64,000 nucleotides of DNA from Sinorhizobium alkalisoli. GTDB lineage: Bacteria; Pseudomonadota; Alphaproteobacteria; Rhizobiales; Rhizobiaceae. Position numbers and translations under genes: made by a program. Where the stretch lies: assembly GCF_008932245.1 (NCBI RefSeq), contig NZ_CP034909.1:2617001-2681000 (forward strand), given 5' to 3'. The notes beneath the pieces were generated by a model that saw only the letters and a list, made by a program, of their open reading frames with translations, did not search any database and was not told where the DNA came from. How positions within the stretch are numbered: position 1 is the stretch's first letter; the number at the start of each line of letters is the position of its first letter. This document shows, piece by piece, positions 9,636 to 18,883 of this stretch.

Positions 9636-10589
9636 ATGCACAACTATCTCGACTTCGAAAAGCCCATCTCTGATCTCGAGGGCAAGATTCTCGAACTGAA
9701 GAAACTCGCCAGCGAAGATGAGAGCGTCAACACGTCCGACGAGATCGCAAGACTCGAGGGTCGCGTCCGCGACGCGATGGTCGAGATCTATTCCAGGCTG
9801 TCGCCGTGGCAGAAGACCCAGGTCGCGCGCCATCCTTCGCGCCCGCATTTTCTCGATTATGCCAACGAGCTCTTCAGCGAATTCACGCCGCTGGCCGGCG
9901 ACCGCAACTTCGCCAACGACGATGCCATTCAGGCCGGCCTTGCGCGATTTCACGGCACGCCGGTGGCGGTGATCGGCCAGGAGAAGGGCAACGACACCAA
10001 GTCGCGCATCAAGCACAATTTCGGCAGCCCGCGCCCGGAAGGCTACCGAAAGGCGATCCGCGTCATGGAAATGGCCGACCGTTTCGGACTGCCGCTGATC
10101 ACGCTGATCGACACCGCCGGCGCCTATCCCGGCGTCGGCGCCGAGGAGCGCGGCCAGGCCGAGGCGATCGCCCGCTCGACCGAAATGTGCCTGAACGTCA
10201 AGGTGCCGATCGTGACGGTGGTGATCGGCGAAGGCGGATCGGGCGGTGCGATCGCCATCGCCACGGGTAACCGCGTCTATATGCTCGAGCACGCGATCTA
10301 CAGCGTCATCTCGCCCGAAGGCGCCGCTTCGATCCTCTGGCGCGATTCCACCCGCGCAAAGGAGGCGGCAAGCAACATGAAGATCACCGCCGAGGACCTG
10401 AAGGCGCTCGGCGTTATCGACGGCATCATCCCCGAGCCGATAGGCGGGGCGCATCGAGATCCGCAGGCCGTGATCGAACGCACCGGCACCGTGATTGCCG
10501 ACGCGCTCAAGGAGCTTTCCGCGCGCAACGGCGACGAATTACGCGCCGATCGCCGCCAGAAGTATCTGAATATCGGCCGCAATCTCTGA
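9636..10589 (+). CDS. accA: Acetyl-CoA carboxylase carboxyltransferase subunit alpha
   Basis: The 317-aa subunit transfers the carboxyl group from biotin to acetyl-CoA, making malonyl-CoA for fatty acid synthesis; it pairs with AccD. The crotonase-fold landmarks [32 protein letters not shown] and [16 protein letters not shown] are intact, and the length equals the usual AccA. It lies 62 bp after xerD on the same strand. Confidence 0.97.
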   Translation: MHNYLDFEKPISDLEGKILELKKLASEDESVNTSDEIARLEGRVRDAMVEIYSRLSPWQKTQVARHPSRPHFLDYANELFSEFTPLAGDRNFANDDAIQAGLARFHGTPVAVIGQEKGNDTKSRIKHNFGSPRPEGYRKAIRVMEMADRFGLPLITLIDTAGAYPGVGAEERGQAEAIARSTEMCLNVKVPIVTVVIGEGGSGGAIAIATGNRVYMLEHAIYSVISPEGAASILWRDSTRAKEAASNMKITAEDLKALGVIDGIIPEPIGGAHRDPQAVIERTGTVIADALKELSARNGDELRADRRQKYLNIGRNL

Positions 10590-10678
10590 ACCGCGACGCC
10601 TTGCGCGTTCTGAAAGCTCCGCTTTCCGCTCTGAACCATTGCGATCAGAGCCTCGCGTACGGCAACCGGAAATCGATC

Positions 10679-10697
10679 ATGGCCAAATCTTGGCCAT
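10679..10697. promoter_or_regulatory. Perfect 19-bp palindrome upstream of the L,D-transpeptidase gene
   Basis: ATGGCCAA, a 3-base spacer ATC, then TTGGCCAT. The 8-bp arms are exact, and the palindrome lies 150 bp before the lipoprotein start and 90 bp after accA. No T-run follows, so a transcription factor operator is more likely than a terminator. The binding protein is unknown. Confidence 0.35.
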
Positions 10698-10847
10698 ATT
10701 CATCGGGTCATGAAAAGCGGCATTCGCAGGCGGTCCCTGCAGGGTTAAGATTTCGTGAAGAGTAATGACGTAGTGATTCGTTGAAGAGCCCTTCCCGGAT
10801 GGATGCGGCGCTCAAGGATGGATTGTGGCAAGAACGGGCTTTCGCTG

Positions 10848-12245
10848 ATGCGTTTTAGAAATCTTGTTGTCACCGCCGCTGTCGTAGCCGCGCTTGCCGG
10901 TTGCACCAACGAGACGCTCGACTCGGTCAACATTTCCAACGTCAAGAACAAGACCGAGTACCAGCTTTCCAGCAAGCTGGTCAGCAAGATGCGCGAGCTT
11001 GGGATGCAGAAGTCGTCCCCGATACTCTTGCGCATCTTCAAGGAAGAGGGAACCCTCGAAGTCTGGAAAGCGAATACGGCGAACCGCTTCCAGCTTCTGA
11101 AGAGCTATAAGATCTGCGCCTGGTCGGGCAAGCTCGGCCCGAAGGTCAAGGAAGGCGACCGACAGGCACCGGAGGGATTCTACCCGCTTTATCCGCACCA
11201 GATGAATCCCAATTCGAGCTATTATCTAGCGATCAATACCGGCTTTCCGAACGCCTATGACAAGGCGAACAACCGCAGCGGCACGCATCTGATGATCCAT
11301 GGCGCCTGCTCCTCCTCTGGCTGCTATTCCATGACCGACGAGCAGGTCATCGAGATTTTCGCGCTGGCGCGCGACGCCTTCCGGGGGGGACAGGAAAACA
11401 TCCAGCTGCAGGCCTTTCCCTTTCGCATGACGGCGGAGAACATGGCGCGTCACCGCAACAATTCGAATATCGAGTTCTGGAAGATGCTGAAGGAAGGCTA
11501 CGACCAGTTCGAAGTGACGAAGCGGCCGCCGCAAGTGAACGTCTGTGAGCGGAAATACGTCTTCAACCAGCAGAGCGACGGCACGTTCAATCCGGCCGGG
11601 CAATGCCCCCCGATGTCCACGCCGCCGGAACTGCATGTGGCGATGGCGAATTTCGAGAAGGACTATAAGCGCGACTACGACAAGGCGCTGAAGAAATTCG
11701 AAGGCATGGTCTGGTATGAACCGACCGAGGCGGAGCGCAAGGCGGTGGTCGCCGAACAGCGCAAGGGCCGCGAACTCGCCTATGCGCCGACCGGCACCTC
11801 GCTTGACGCCGGCAAGCTGATGAAGGTGAGCGACCTCGAAAAGAGGATCGCCGCACAGCAGGAGGCCGAGGAGGCCAGGCAGGCCACGCTTATCCAGAAG
11901 GAAGCATTGGAGAAGGCGGGCCGCGAGGGAAGGACGGTACCGGTTCCGGAGCCGAACCCGATTGTGCGGCCGGTGGAACAGGCGACGCTGCAGCCGACGC
12001 CCACCAGGAAGTCGTTCTGGAACTTGTTCTCCAACGGCGAGTCCGTAACGCCAGGCCCGGCTGCCCCGTCACCGGAACAGGCTGCCAGTCAGCCCGCACC
12101 CGTTCAGCAGCCAGCGGCAGGTGCTCCGGCGGTGCCCGAAAACCCGCGTGTGGCCACAGCGCCCGCCGGCGAAGCCGCCCCTGCCGAACAGCCTCTCATC
12201 GAACAACCGAAAAAGCGCCCCTTCTGGAAGATCTGGGGCAATTGA
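10848..12245 (+). CDS. L,D-transpeptidase family lipoprotein (YafK-like)
   Basis: The 465-aa product starts with a lipoprotein signal ending in the lipobox LAGC (Cys19). The YkuD/YafK catalytic domain spans about residues 55-200, with the active-site pattern His151-Gly...Ser-Ser-Gly-Cys159 in HGACSSSGCYSM. It would act in the periplasm on meso-diaminopimelate cross-links or on lipoprotein attachment to peptidoglycan. The C-terminal 150 residues are Pro/Ala-rich and low in complexity, then end in KKRPFWKIWGN; a similar KSFWNLFSNGE occurs earlier in the tail. The ATG at 10848 is chosen because it starts the signal peptide directly. Confidence 0.88.
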   Translation: MRFRNLVVTAAVVAALAGCTNETLDSVNISNVKNKTEYQLSSKLVSKMRELGMQKSSPILLRIFKEEGTLEVWKANTANRFQLLKSYKICAWSGKLGPKVKEGDRQAPEGFYPLYPHQMNPNSSYYLAINTGFPNAYDKANNRSGTHLMIHGACSSSGCYSMTDEQVIEIFALARDAFRGGQENIQLQAFPFRMTAENMARHRNNSNIEFWKMLKEGYDQFEVTKRPPQVNVCERKYVFNQQSDGTFNPAGQCPPMSTPPELHVAMANFEKDYKRDYDKALKKFEGMVWYEPTEAERKAVVAEQRKGRELAYAPTGTSLDAGKLMKVSDLEKRIAAQQEAEEARQATLIQKEALEKAGREGRTVPVPEPNPIVRPVEQATLQPTPTRKSFWNLFSNGESVTPGPAAPSPEQAASQPAPVQQPAAGAPAVPENPRVATAPAGEAAPAEQPLIEQPKKRPFWKIWGN

Positions 12246-12481
12246 TGCCGGTCGAGCAGAAGATCGTCTATGATCTGAGGGGGCTGAAATGCCCCCTTCC
12301 GGTTTTGAAGGCGCGTAAACGCATGGAATCGCTCGCGCCGGGCGCGCTGATCGAGATCGAGACGACCGATCCCCTCGCCGTCGTCGATATTCCGCACTTC
12401 TGCAACGAAGACGGACACCGGCTCGAAGAGGCGACCCCTGTTGCGGGCGGCCATCGCTTTCTCATTCGGAAGAAAGGCTAG
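12245..12481 (+). CDS. TusA/SirA-like sulfurtransferase
   Basis: The 78-aa protein has the TusA fold with the persulfide Cys in DLRGLKCPLPVLKARK. The family relays sulfur for tRNA thiolation or molybdenum cofactor synthesis. The ATG at 12245 overlaps the preceding lipoprotein stop codon by one base (TGATG), indicating coupling. Whether it serves as the tRNA 2-thiouridine relay to MnmA (encoded at 37.5 kb) cannot be told from sequence. Confidence 0.87.
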   Translation: MPVEQKIVYDLRGLKCPLPVLKARKRMESLAPGALIEIETTDPLAVVDIPHFCNEDGHRLEEATPVAGGHRFLIRKKG

Positions 12482-12519
12482 CGCATCGCCCTGCGCATGC
12501 CCGAGGATGCGGAACCGGC

Positions 12520-13677
12520 TTAGAACCGAATACCGGGCACCGCTAGCGGATTGTCGGCGAGTGCCTGGGCATCTGCCTGGTCGATACGCGGCTTGCCGGT
12601 GAAGGCGTCGAAAAGGTCGCAGACGAAGACCTCCTCCAGCCCCTTGGTGATCAGCACCATGCGGGTGCGCCGGTCGGCGGGATCGGGCCAGGCCGGCAAG
12701 CGTTCCGGCGTGTGGAACACCGTCTGGACGCCGTGCAGCACTACCGGCTGCTCCGGATTGTCTGCAACCGCCACGATCGCCTTCATCCGCAAGAGTTTCT
12801 CACCATGGGCCGAGCGCAGGAGATCGATGAACATCTCCAGCGCCATCGGCTCGATCGGCCGGTCGTGAATGATGCTGAAGGAGCGGATGTCGGAGCCATG
12901 GCTGTTGACGTCATGGTGACGATAGGGGTGCCCATGCCCATCATGATGATGGTGATGGTCATGTTCGTGATGATGCTCATGCAAGTGGCCGCAACTTGCT
13001 TCGGCTTCGTCCTGCAGCCAGCGGCCGACATCGGCGGCCTTGGTCGAGGGGTCATAGAGGCCGCAGGCGAACAAATCTGCCCGGCCGGCCGCCTCCGTAT
13101 CGCCGTCGATGACGGGCGCGCGCGGATTGAGTTCTCTGAGGATGACCGAAAGCGCGCTGACCTGCTCGCTTTTCGCAAGCCCCGTCTTGGCAATGACGAG
13201 GCGATCGGCGACGGCAACCTGCTTCATGGCTTCCATATGGCCGGCAATCGTCGACTCGCCATTGATCGCGTCGACGACGGTCACCACGCCGTCGAGACGG
13301 TAATTTTGCGCGAGCACCGGATTGCCGATAATGGACTGAAGCACGGGTGCCGGGTCGGCGAGCCCCGTAGTTTCGATGACGACGCGCTTCAGCGGCGTGA
13401 TGCGCCCCGTCTGCATCCGGTCCATGAGATCGGCGAGCGTATCGACGAGTTCGCCACGCACGGTGCAGCAGAGGCAGCCGTCGGAAAGCTCGATCACGCC
13501 GTCGCTCGATGCCTCGACCAGAAGATGGTCGATCGCCACATCCCCGAACTCGTTGATGATCACGGCGGTGTCGGTGAGTTCCGGATCCTTCAGCAGACGA
13601 TTGAGAAGGGTCGTCTTGCCGGCACCAAGGAAGCCGGTCAGGATGGAGACCGGAACAACCGGCAATGGACCGTTCAT
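12520..13677 (-). CDS. CobW/YjiA-type metallochaperone GTPase with His-rich loop
   Basis: The 385-aa G3E GTPase has the P-loop GFLGAGKTT (residues 15-23), the metal-binding CLCC motif (68-71) and a TKTG-like guanine-specificity region (AKTG). A very His-rich stretch (about 20 His within residues 231-260) suggests zinc binding or storage. A CobW C-terminal domain follows. A textbook AAGGAG lies 7 bases before the ATG at 13677. Known relatives insert or buffer Zn2+, often under Zur control. It is not next to cobalamin genes, so a zinc role is more likely than a role in cobalt chelation. Confidence 0.88.
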   Translation of the reverse strand: MNGPLPVVPVSILTGFLGAGKTTLLNRLLKDPELTDTAVIINEFGDVAIDHLLVEASSDGVIELSDGCLCCTVRGELVDTLADLMDRMQTGRITPLKRVVIETTGLADPAPVLQSIIGNPVLAQNYRLDGVVTVVDAINGESTIAGHMEAMKQVAVADRLVIAKTGLAKSEQVSALSVILRELNPRAPVIDGDTEAAGRADLFACGLYDPSTKAADVGRWLQDEAEASCGHLHEHHHEHDHHHHHDGHGHPYRHHDVNSHGSDIRSFSIIHDRPIEPMALEMFIDLLRSAHGEKLLRMKAIVAVADNPEQPVVLHGVQTVFHTPERLPAWPDPADRRTRMVLITKGLEEVFVCDLFDAFTGKPRIDQADAQALADNPLAVPGIRF

Positions 13678-13700
13678 GGCGGAGCTCCTTCGGACAATCG

Positions 13701-14813
13701 TCACAGGTTCGGGCGCGGCACGGGAATCGGCACATTGGCTATTTCGGCGGTGTCGCCCTGCCCTGCGACGTCGCTGCCGGCCTTTACAGTCTTTTCGCCG
13801 CTGCCCGGAACAAGCCCGGCGTAGACCAGTTTCAGCGGACGGTTGATCTCATGGATATAGGGTGAGAGCAGCTTCTGCCGCCCGGCCTCGTCACGCCCTT
13901 CGCTGCGGATTTTCGCCGCCTCCTTCGAGCAGATTTCCTTGCTGACATCGGCAGTCACATCGCGGCTTTCGCCGTAGGGCGCGATTTGCGTGAGCGATGG
14001 TTTTCCCACACTCCCGCTTGTCAAAGCCATCTGCAGCAGACGGGCCGACTCGTCGGCGCGGGCGCCGAGGCTATCTTCGCCCAGCACGACCGAAACGACG
14101 CTGCGGCCGCCCCTGGTCGCCGACGATACCTGATTGAAGCCCGACGCGCAGATGAACCCGGTCTTCATGCCGTCCGCACCGTCGAAGCGCCCGATCAGCA
14201 TGTTGTAATTCGCATAGTCCTTCTTGCCCGTGGTGATGCCTTCCAGGGCGAAATAGGGAGCGTATTCTGGGAATTCGCGCTTCAGCGTGATCGCCAGTAC
14301 CGCAAGGTCGCGGGCGGTCGTGTACTGACCCTGTCCGGGCAGGCCGTTGGGATTGACGAAATGCGACGATGTCATGCCGATTCGGCGCGCCTCGGCATTC
14401 ATGCGATCGATGAAGGCCTGTTCCGATCCGCCGACCGTCTCGGCGATCGCCACGGCAACATCGTTCGCCGATTTCACGAGCATCATCTTCAACGCGCTGT
14501 CGAGCGTCATCGTCTGGCCGGGCTTGTAGAACATCTTGCTCGGCGGTTCGGACGCTGCGTTCTTCGACATGACCACCGCACTTTCCAGCGCCAGTTGCCC
14601 CGCCTTGATCGCACGAAAGGTCGTATAGGCCGTCATCAGTTTGGTGAGCGACGCCGGGTACCATCTCTGGAAGATGTCCTCATGCTCGTAGACCTTCAGT
14701 GTGTTGACGTCGACGACGAGTCGCGGATTGGCATGGGACGGCAGGGCCGCAACCATGATGGCCGCACAGGTGACCGCAAGAGCGGCCAGGGCCCTAATGC
14801 TGTTGCACATCAT
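13701..14813 (-). CDS. D-alanyl-D-alanine carboxypeptidase (S11 penicillin-binding protein)
   Basis: The 370-aa product begins with a signal peptide (about residues 1-28, ending SHA). The three penicillin-binding motifs are present: SLTK (Ser55, nucleophile), SAN (115-117) and KTG (217-219). It trims the terminal D-Ala from peptidoglycan stem peptides in the periplasm. It ends in PIPVPRPNL without an obvious amphipathic anchor. Two adjacent ATGs (14813 and 14810) are possible starts; the longer frame upstream would destroy the signal peptide. The CobW gene begins 24 bp downstream. Confidence 0.92.
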   Translation of the reverse strand: MMCNSIRALAALAVTCAAIMVAALPSHANPRLVVDVNTLKVYEHEDIFQRWYPASLTKLMTAYTTFRAIKAGQLALESAVVMSKNAASEPPSKMFYKPGQTMTLDSALKMMLVKSANDVAVAIAETVGGSEQAFIDRMNAEARRIGMTSSHFVNPNGLPGQGQYTTARDLAVLAITLKREFPEYAPYFALEGITTGKKDYANYNMLIGRFDGADGMKTGFICASGFNQVSSATRGGRSVVSVVLGEDSLGARADESARLLQMALTSGSVGKPSLTQIAPYGESRDVTADVSKEICSKEAAKIRSEGRDEAGRQKLLSPYIHEINRPLKLVYAGLVPGSGEKTVKAGSDVAGQGDTAEIANVPIPVPRPNL

Positions 14814-14962
14814 GAATCGAGCAGTCGTCGTCACGATCTCAAACCTCGAAATTCCGCAGTTGCCTCGTATTGTCCCGCTATTTAGCCTATATGGCCAGGA
14901 CATGGCAAAGGCCAGTGATTTGGCTGGCGCGTCCATCCACCGAAGACCGACAGGGATACATC

Positions 14963-16126
14963 ATGCCGATTTTGAACCGCGCCGCCGAACTCCAGAACGA
15001 AGTGACCGAATGGCGGCGCCACCTGCACATGAACCCGGAGCTTCTGTTCGCGGTGGAAAATACGTCAGCCTTCGTCGAAAGGAAACTCAAGGAGTTCGGT
15101 GTTGACGAGATCGTGACCGGACTCGGCCGCACCGGAGTCGTCGGCCTCATTCGCGGCAATCTCGGCACCGGCCGCACCATTGGTCTGAGGGCCGACATGG
15201 ATGCCCTGCCGATCACCGAGACGACTGGCAAGCCCTGGGCCTCGACGACGCCCGGCAAGATGCATGCCTGCGGTCATGATGGTCACACGGCCATGCTGCT
15301 CGGTGCGGCGAAATACCTCGCCGAGACGCGGAATTTCGCTGGCAATGTCGCCGTCATCTTCCAGCCGGCGGAGGAAGGCGGCGGCGGCGGCAACGAGATG
15401 GTCAAGGATGGCCTCATGGAACGCTTCGGCATCGAGGAGGTCTATGGCATGCACAACATGCCGGGCATGCCGGTCGGCCAGTTCGGCAGCCGCGTCGGCC
15501 CGATCATGGCCTCCACCGACGAGTTCTCGATCACCGTCAAGGGCCGCGGCGGCCATGCGGCTCAGCCGCACAAGACGGTCGACCCGATCACGGTCGGCGC
15601 GCAGATCGTCAACGCGCTGCAGACGATCGCCTCGCGGACTGTCGATCCACTCGCCTCGATCGTCGTCTCTGTCACCAAGTTCAATGCCGGCTTCGCTCAC
15701 AACGTCATTCCCGAACAGGCCGTGCTTGCCGGGACAGTCCGGGCGCTGACGCCGGAGGTGCGCGACACGGGCGAGGCGCGAATTCGCCAGATCGCCGAAA
15801 GCCTCGCCGGCGCCTATGGGGCGACAGCCGAGATCTGGTACGGTCGCAACTATCCGGTCACGGTCAATCATGCGGACGAGACCGCCCATGCGCTTGCAGT
15901 CGCAGCGACGATCGCCGGCGACGGCAAGGTGGATGCCGCACTCGACCCGATGATGGGCGGCGAGGACTTCTCCTACATGCTGCTTGCCCGTCCGGGCGCC
16001 TTCATCTTCATCGGCAACGGCGATACGGCCGGCCTTCATCATCCCGCCTATGATTTCAACGATGAGGTTATTCCGCACGGCATCTCCTACTGGGTGAAGC
16101 TCGCCGAAGCGCGACTTGCCGCCTGA
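14963..16126 (+). CDS. M20 family amidohydrolase (hippurate/N-acyl-amino-acid hydrolase type)
   Basis: The 387-aa metallohydrolase shows the M20D landmarks RRHLHMNPEL, GLRADMDALPI, HACGHDGHTAML and the catalytic QPAEEGGGG, with the late metal ligand in MMGGEDFSYML. Such enzymes deacylate N-acyl amino acids or hippurate; the exact substrate is unclear. The ATG at 14963 follows AGGGAT. An Lrp/AsnC regulator lies 21 bp downstream on the same strand and probably controls it or senses its product. Confidence 0.92.
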   Translation: MPILNRAAELQNEVTEWRRHLHMNPELLFAVENTSAFVERKLKEFGVDEIVTGLGRTGVVGLIRGNLGTGRTIGLRADMDALPITETTGKPWASTTPGKMHACGHDGHTAMLLGAAKYLAETRNFAGNVAVIFQPAEEGGGGGNEMVKDGLMERFGIEEVYGMHNMPGMPVGQFGSRVGPIMASTDEFSITVKGRGGHAAQPHKTVDPITVGAQIVNALQTIASRTVDPLASIVVSVTKFNAGFAHNVIPEQAVLAGTVRALTPEVRDTGEARIRQIAESLAGAYGATAEIWYGRNYPVTVNHADETAHALAVAATIAGDGKVDAALDPMMGGEDFSYMLLARPGAFIFIGNGDTAGLHHPAYDFNDEVIPHGISYWVKLAEARLAA

Positions 16127-16147
16127 CGAACGCGGGGAGGCGGCAAC

Positions 16148-16612
16148 ATGCATCAGATCGACAAGACCGACCGCAGAATTCTGCAGATCCTGCAGGCGGA
16201 CGGCCGCATCACCAATCTCGAGCTGGCTGACCGCATAGGCCTGTCTCCGACCGCCACCAGTGAGCGCCTGCGGCGGCTCCTGAAGGAAGGTTATGTCTGC
16301 GGTTTTGGGGCGCGTCTCGATCCGCACAAGCTCGGCTTCGGGCTCCTGGTCTTCATCGAGGTCATGCTCGACAAGACGACGCCGGAGGTCTTCGACCAGT
16401 TCACCGCCGCCATCAAGCAGGCGCCCGCAGTGCTTGAGTGCCACATGGTGGCCGGAGGTTTCGACTATCTCGTCAAGACCCGTTTCGAGGACATGGCCGC
16501 CTACCGCAACTTCCTCGGCCAGGTGCTGTGGACGCTGCCCGGCGTCAAGGAGACCCGCACCTATGCGGTAATGGAAGAAATCAAGAATGACGGTCCGCTG
16601 CCGCTGATCTGA
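16148..16612 (+). CDS. Lrp/AsnC family transcriptional regulator
   Basis: The 154-aa protein has an N-terminal HTH (KTDRRILQILQADGRITNLELADRIGLSPTATSERLRRL split over residues 5-44) and a C-terminal RAM ligand-binding domain with GGFDYLVKTR. GGAGG lies upstream of the ATG. It is almost contiguous with the M20 amidohydrolase, suggesting that it responds to the amino acid this enzyme releases. Confidence 0.92.
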   Translation: MHQIDKTDRRILQILQADGRITNLELADRIGLSPTATSERLRRLLKEGYVCGFGARLDPHKLGFGLLVFIEVMLDKTTPEVFDQFTAAIKQAPAVLECHMVAGGFDYLVKTRFEDMAAYRNFLGQVLWTLPGVKETRTYAVMEEIKNDGPLPLI

Positions 16613-16637
16613 GTAGCGGACCGTTTCGCGTTGTCGA

Positions 16638-17680
16638 TTATGCCTTAAGTGAGGTCATGTCGATGACGAAGCGATAGCGCACGTCGCTCCTGATCACCCG
16701 CTCATAGGCCGCGTTGATTTCATCGATCTTGATCCTCTCGATCTCCGAGACGATGCCGTGCTCGCCACAGAAGTCGAGCATCTCCTGCGTTCCTTGATCG
16801 AGCCGATCATCGAGCCGGAAATGCTGCGCCGGCCCGGCACCAGCGAGAAGGCATGGACCGGCACCGGATTTTCCGGAATGCCGACCAGCACGAAATCACC
16901 GTCGACCTTCAGGAGATTGAGATAGGCGTTCCAGTCGATCTCGGCCGCTACAGTGCATATGATCAGATCGAAGCTGCCGGCAAGCGCCTGGAAAGTCTCC
17001 GGATCGTTCGTCGCGTAATAGTGGTCGGCGCCGAGCTTCAGCCCGTCCTCCTTTTTCGATAGACTCTGGCTGAAGACCGTCACTTCCGCCCCCATCGCAT
17101 GGGCGAGCTTCACGCCCATATGGCCAAGTCCGCCCATGCCAACGATCGCCACCTTCCTGCCGGGCCCCGCCTTCCAATGGCGCAGCGGCGAATAGAGCGT
17201 GATGCCGGCGCAGAGAAGCGGCGCGGCCGCGTCGAGCGGCAGATTCTCCGGAATGGAGAGCACATAGCCTTCCTTGACGACGATGTGATCGGAATAGCCG
17301 CCCTGGGTCGGCGTTCCGTCCGCTTCGACGCCGTTATAGGTCGGCACGAGGCCGGGCAGATACTGTTCGCGGTCGAGGTCGCGGGCCGCACAGGTGGTGC
17401 AGGAATCGACGAAGCAACCGACGCCGACGCGGTCGCCGATCCGGAATCTGGTCACCTTGGGACCGACTGCCCGCACGATGCCGACGATTTCATGGCCGGG
17501 CACCATGGGGAAGATCGAATTGCCCCATTCGTTGCGGGCCTGGTGGATGTCGGAATGGCAGACGCCGCAAAATTTGATATCGATAACCACGTCGTCTTCG
17601 CGCGGTTCGCGGCGCTCGAAGGTGAAGGGCGCGAGCGGCTTCGACGCATCGGTCGCGGCATATCCTCTAGCAATGGCCAT
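16638..17680 (-). pseudogene. Zinc alcohol dehydrogenase (MDR) with C-terminal frameshift
   Basis: From the ATG at 17680 the frame encodes a cinnamyl-type NAD(P)-dependent dehydrogenase: catalytic zinc site [16 protein letters not shown], and the nucleotide fold [10 protein letters not shown]. Around 16789-16792 the frame changes. After [10 protein letters not shown] the ATG frame runs into unrelated RRRCSTSV residues and stops at 16694. The +1 shifted frame continues with the expected ending ([20 protein letters not shown] to [13 protein letters not shown], stop at 16638). One missing A in an A-run (GAACG in place of GAAACG) explains it, so this is either a real mutation or a sequencing error. 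The structural-zinc loop has only two Cys ([16 protein letters not shown]). It is divergent from the AraC regulator. Confidence 0.85.
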
Positions 17681-17813
17681 GGGTCTATCCTTGATGTTTT
17701 GGAGTGGGCGCCGGCTCGGGAGCGCGCGGCGCCTGTGGGGGCCCGCGCGTGGCGACGATGGACGCGGGCGGCAGGTCGCACTATGCTGTCTCTGCCGTGG
17801 ATTGCGGTAGCTT

Positions 17814-17846
17814 GATCCTGCAAGATTCTTGCACGATCCTGCAAGA
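17814..17846. promoter_or_regulatory. Direct repeat operator between the alcohol dehydrogenase and AraC genes
   Basis: GATCCTGCAAGA occurs twice, at 17814-17825 and 17835-17846, exactly 21 bp (two helical turns) apart, with an inverted TCTTGCA between the copies. This spacing is typical of AraC-family operators. It lies 134 bp upstream of the dehydrogenase ATG and 89 bp upstream of the araC-type ATG. Confidence 0.55.
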
Positions 17847-17934
17847 ACGGTCGTGGAGCGCTGACGGAATTGGCTCGAACGGCTATCTGTTATCGAGCCC
17901 GCCACCACCCAAGCCACTGGAAAGACCGCAGAAC

Positions 17935-18873
17935 ATGTCAGTCACGCATAAATCGCCACGCCAGGAGATGATCGACATCATTGCCCGAACGGCCGTGACG
18001 GATGGCCATTTTTCGACATTCGTTCCGGGTCTCGCCGTGCATCGGTCGTCCAATTTCGCCGAGGTCAGTTGCGGTTCCTACGGGCCAGGTCTCGCCATCA
18101 TCGTACAAGGCGCCAAGCGCCTGATGCTCGGCGAGGAAACGCTGACCTATGGGGCCTCCGACTATCTCGTGACCTCGATCGATCTGCCTGTATCCTGGCA
18201 GATCGTCGCGACGCCGGACGAACCCTATCTCAGCATGAGTTTTCAAATCGACGTGCGCAAGATCGCGGAGCTCGTCGACAGGATAGGCGACGCACCGGCA
18301 CCGTTGCCAGCCTCGCCGCGCGGGATGACCGTCAACAAGCTGACAAGCGACCTGGAGGACGCGGCACTGCGCCTGATGCGACTGCTCGATCGCCCCGAGG
18401 ACTCGGCCGTCCTGCTGCCCCTCCTCGAACAGGAAGTCCTATACCGGCTGCTGATCGGACCCCATGGTGCCAAGCTGCGGCAGATGGCGACGGCTGAGAG
18501 CTATCCGCACCAGGTCGGCCGCGCCGTCGCCTGGTTGACGGAAAATTATGCCACCCCCCTGCGCATCGAGGAACTCGCAGGCCGCGTGAACATGAGCGTC
18601 TCCTCGCTGCATCATCATTTCAAGGCGATCACGGCCATGAGCCCGCTGCAATATCAAAAGCAGCTTCGCCTGCAGGAGGCGCGGCGGCTGATGCTGCAGG
18701 AACGCCTCGACGCCGGCGCCGCCGGTCATCGAGTCGGCTACGAGAGCCCGTCGCAATTCAGCCGCGAATATGCGCGCCACTTCGGCGACCCGCCGGCCCG
18801 CGACATAGGCCGCGTCCGCCGCAATCTGTTCGGTCGCTCGAGCGGCGAGCCGGAGATGCTGAGCGAAGGATAG
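17935..18873 (+). CDS. AraC family transcriptional regulator (YqhC-type)
   Basis: The 312-aa protein has an AraC_N cupin-like domain (about residues 20-170, [20 protein letters not shown]) and a C-terminal double HTH (about 200-295, [20 protein letters not shown] and [17 protein letters not shown]). Regulators of this architecture next to an alcohol dehydrogenase are often aldehyde- or alcohol-responsive activators, as YqhC is for YqhD. The start at 17935 is an ATG after GAAC; longer upstream translation has no homology. It is divergent from the dehydrogenase. Confidence 0.88.
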   Translation: MSVTHKSPRQEMIDIIARTAVTDGHFSTFVPGLAVHRSSNFAEVSCGSYGPGLAIIVQGAKRLMLGEETLTYGASDYLVTSIDLPVSWQIVATPDEPYLSMSFQIDVRKIAELVDRIGDAPAPLPASPRGMTVNKLTSDLEDAALRLMRLLDRPEDSAVLLPLLEQEVLYRLLIGPHGAKLRQMATAESYPHQVGRAVAWLTENYATPLRIEELAGRVNMSVSSLHHHFKAITAMSPLQYQKQLRLQEARRLMLQERLDAGAAGHRVGYESPSQFSREYARHFGDPPARDIGRVRRNLFGRSSGEPEMLSEG

Positions 18874-18883
18874 AGCATGCCGG

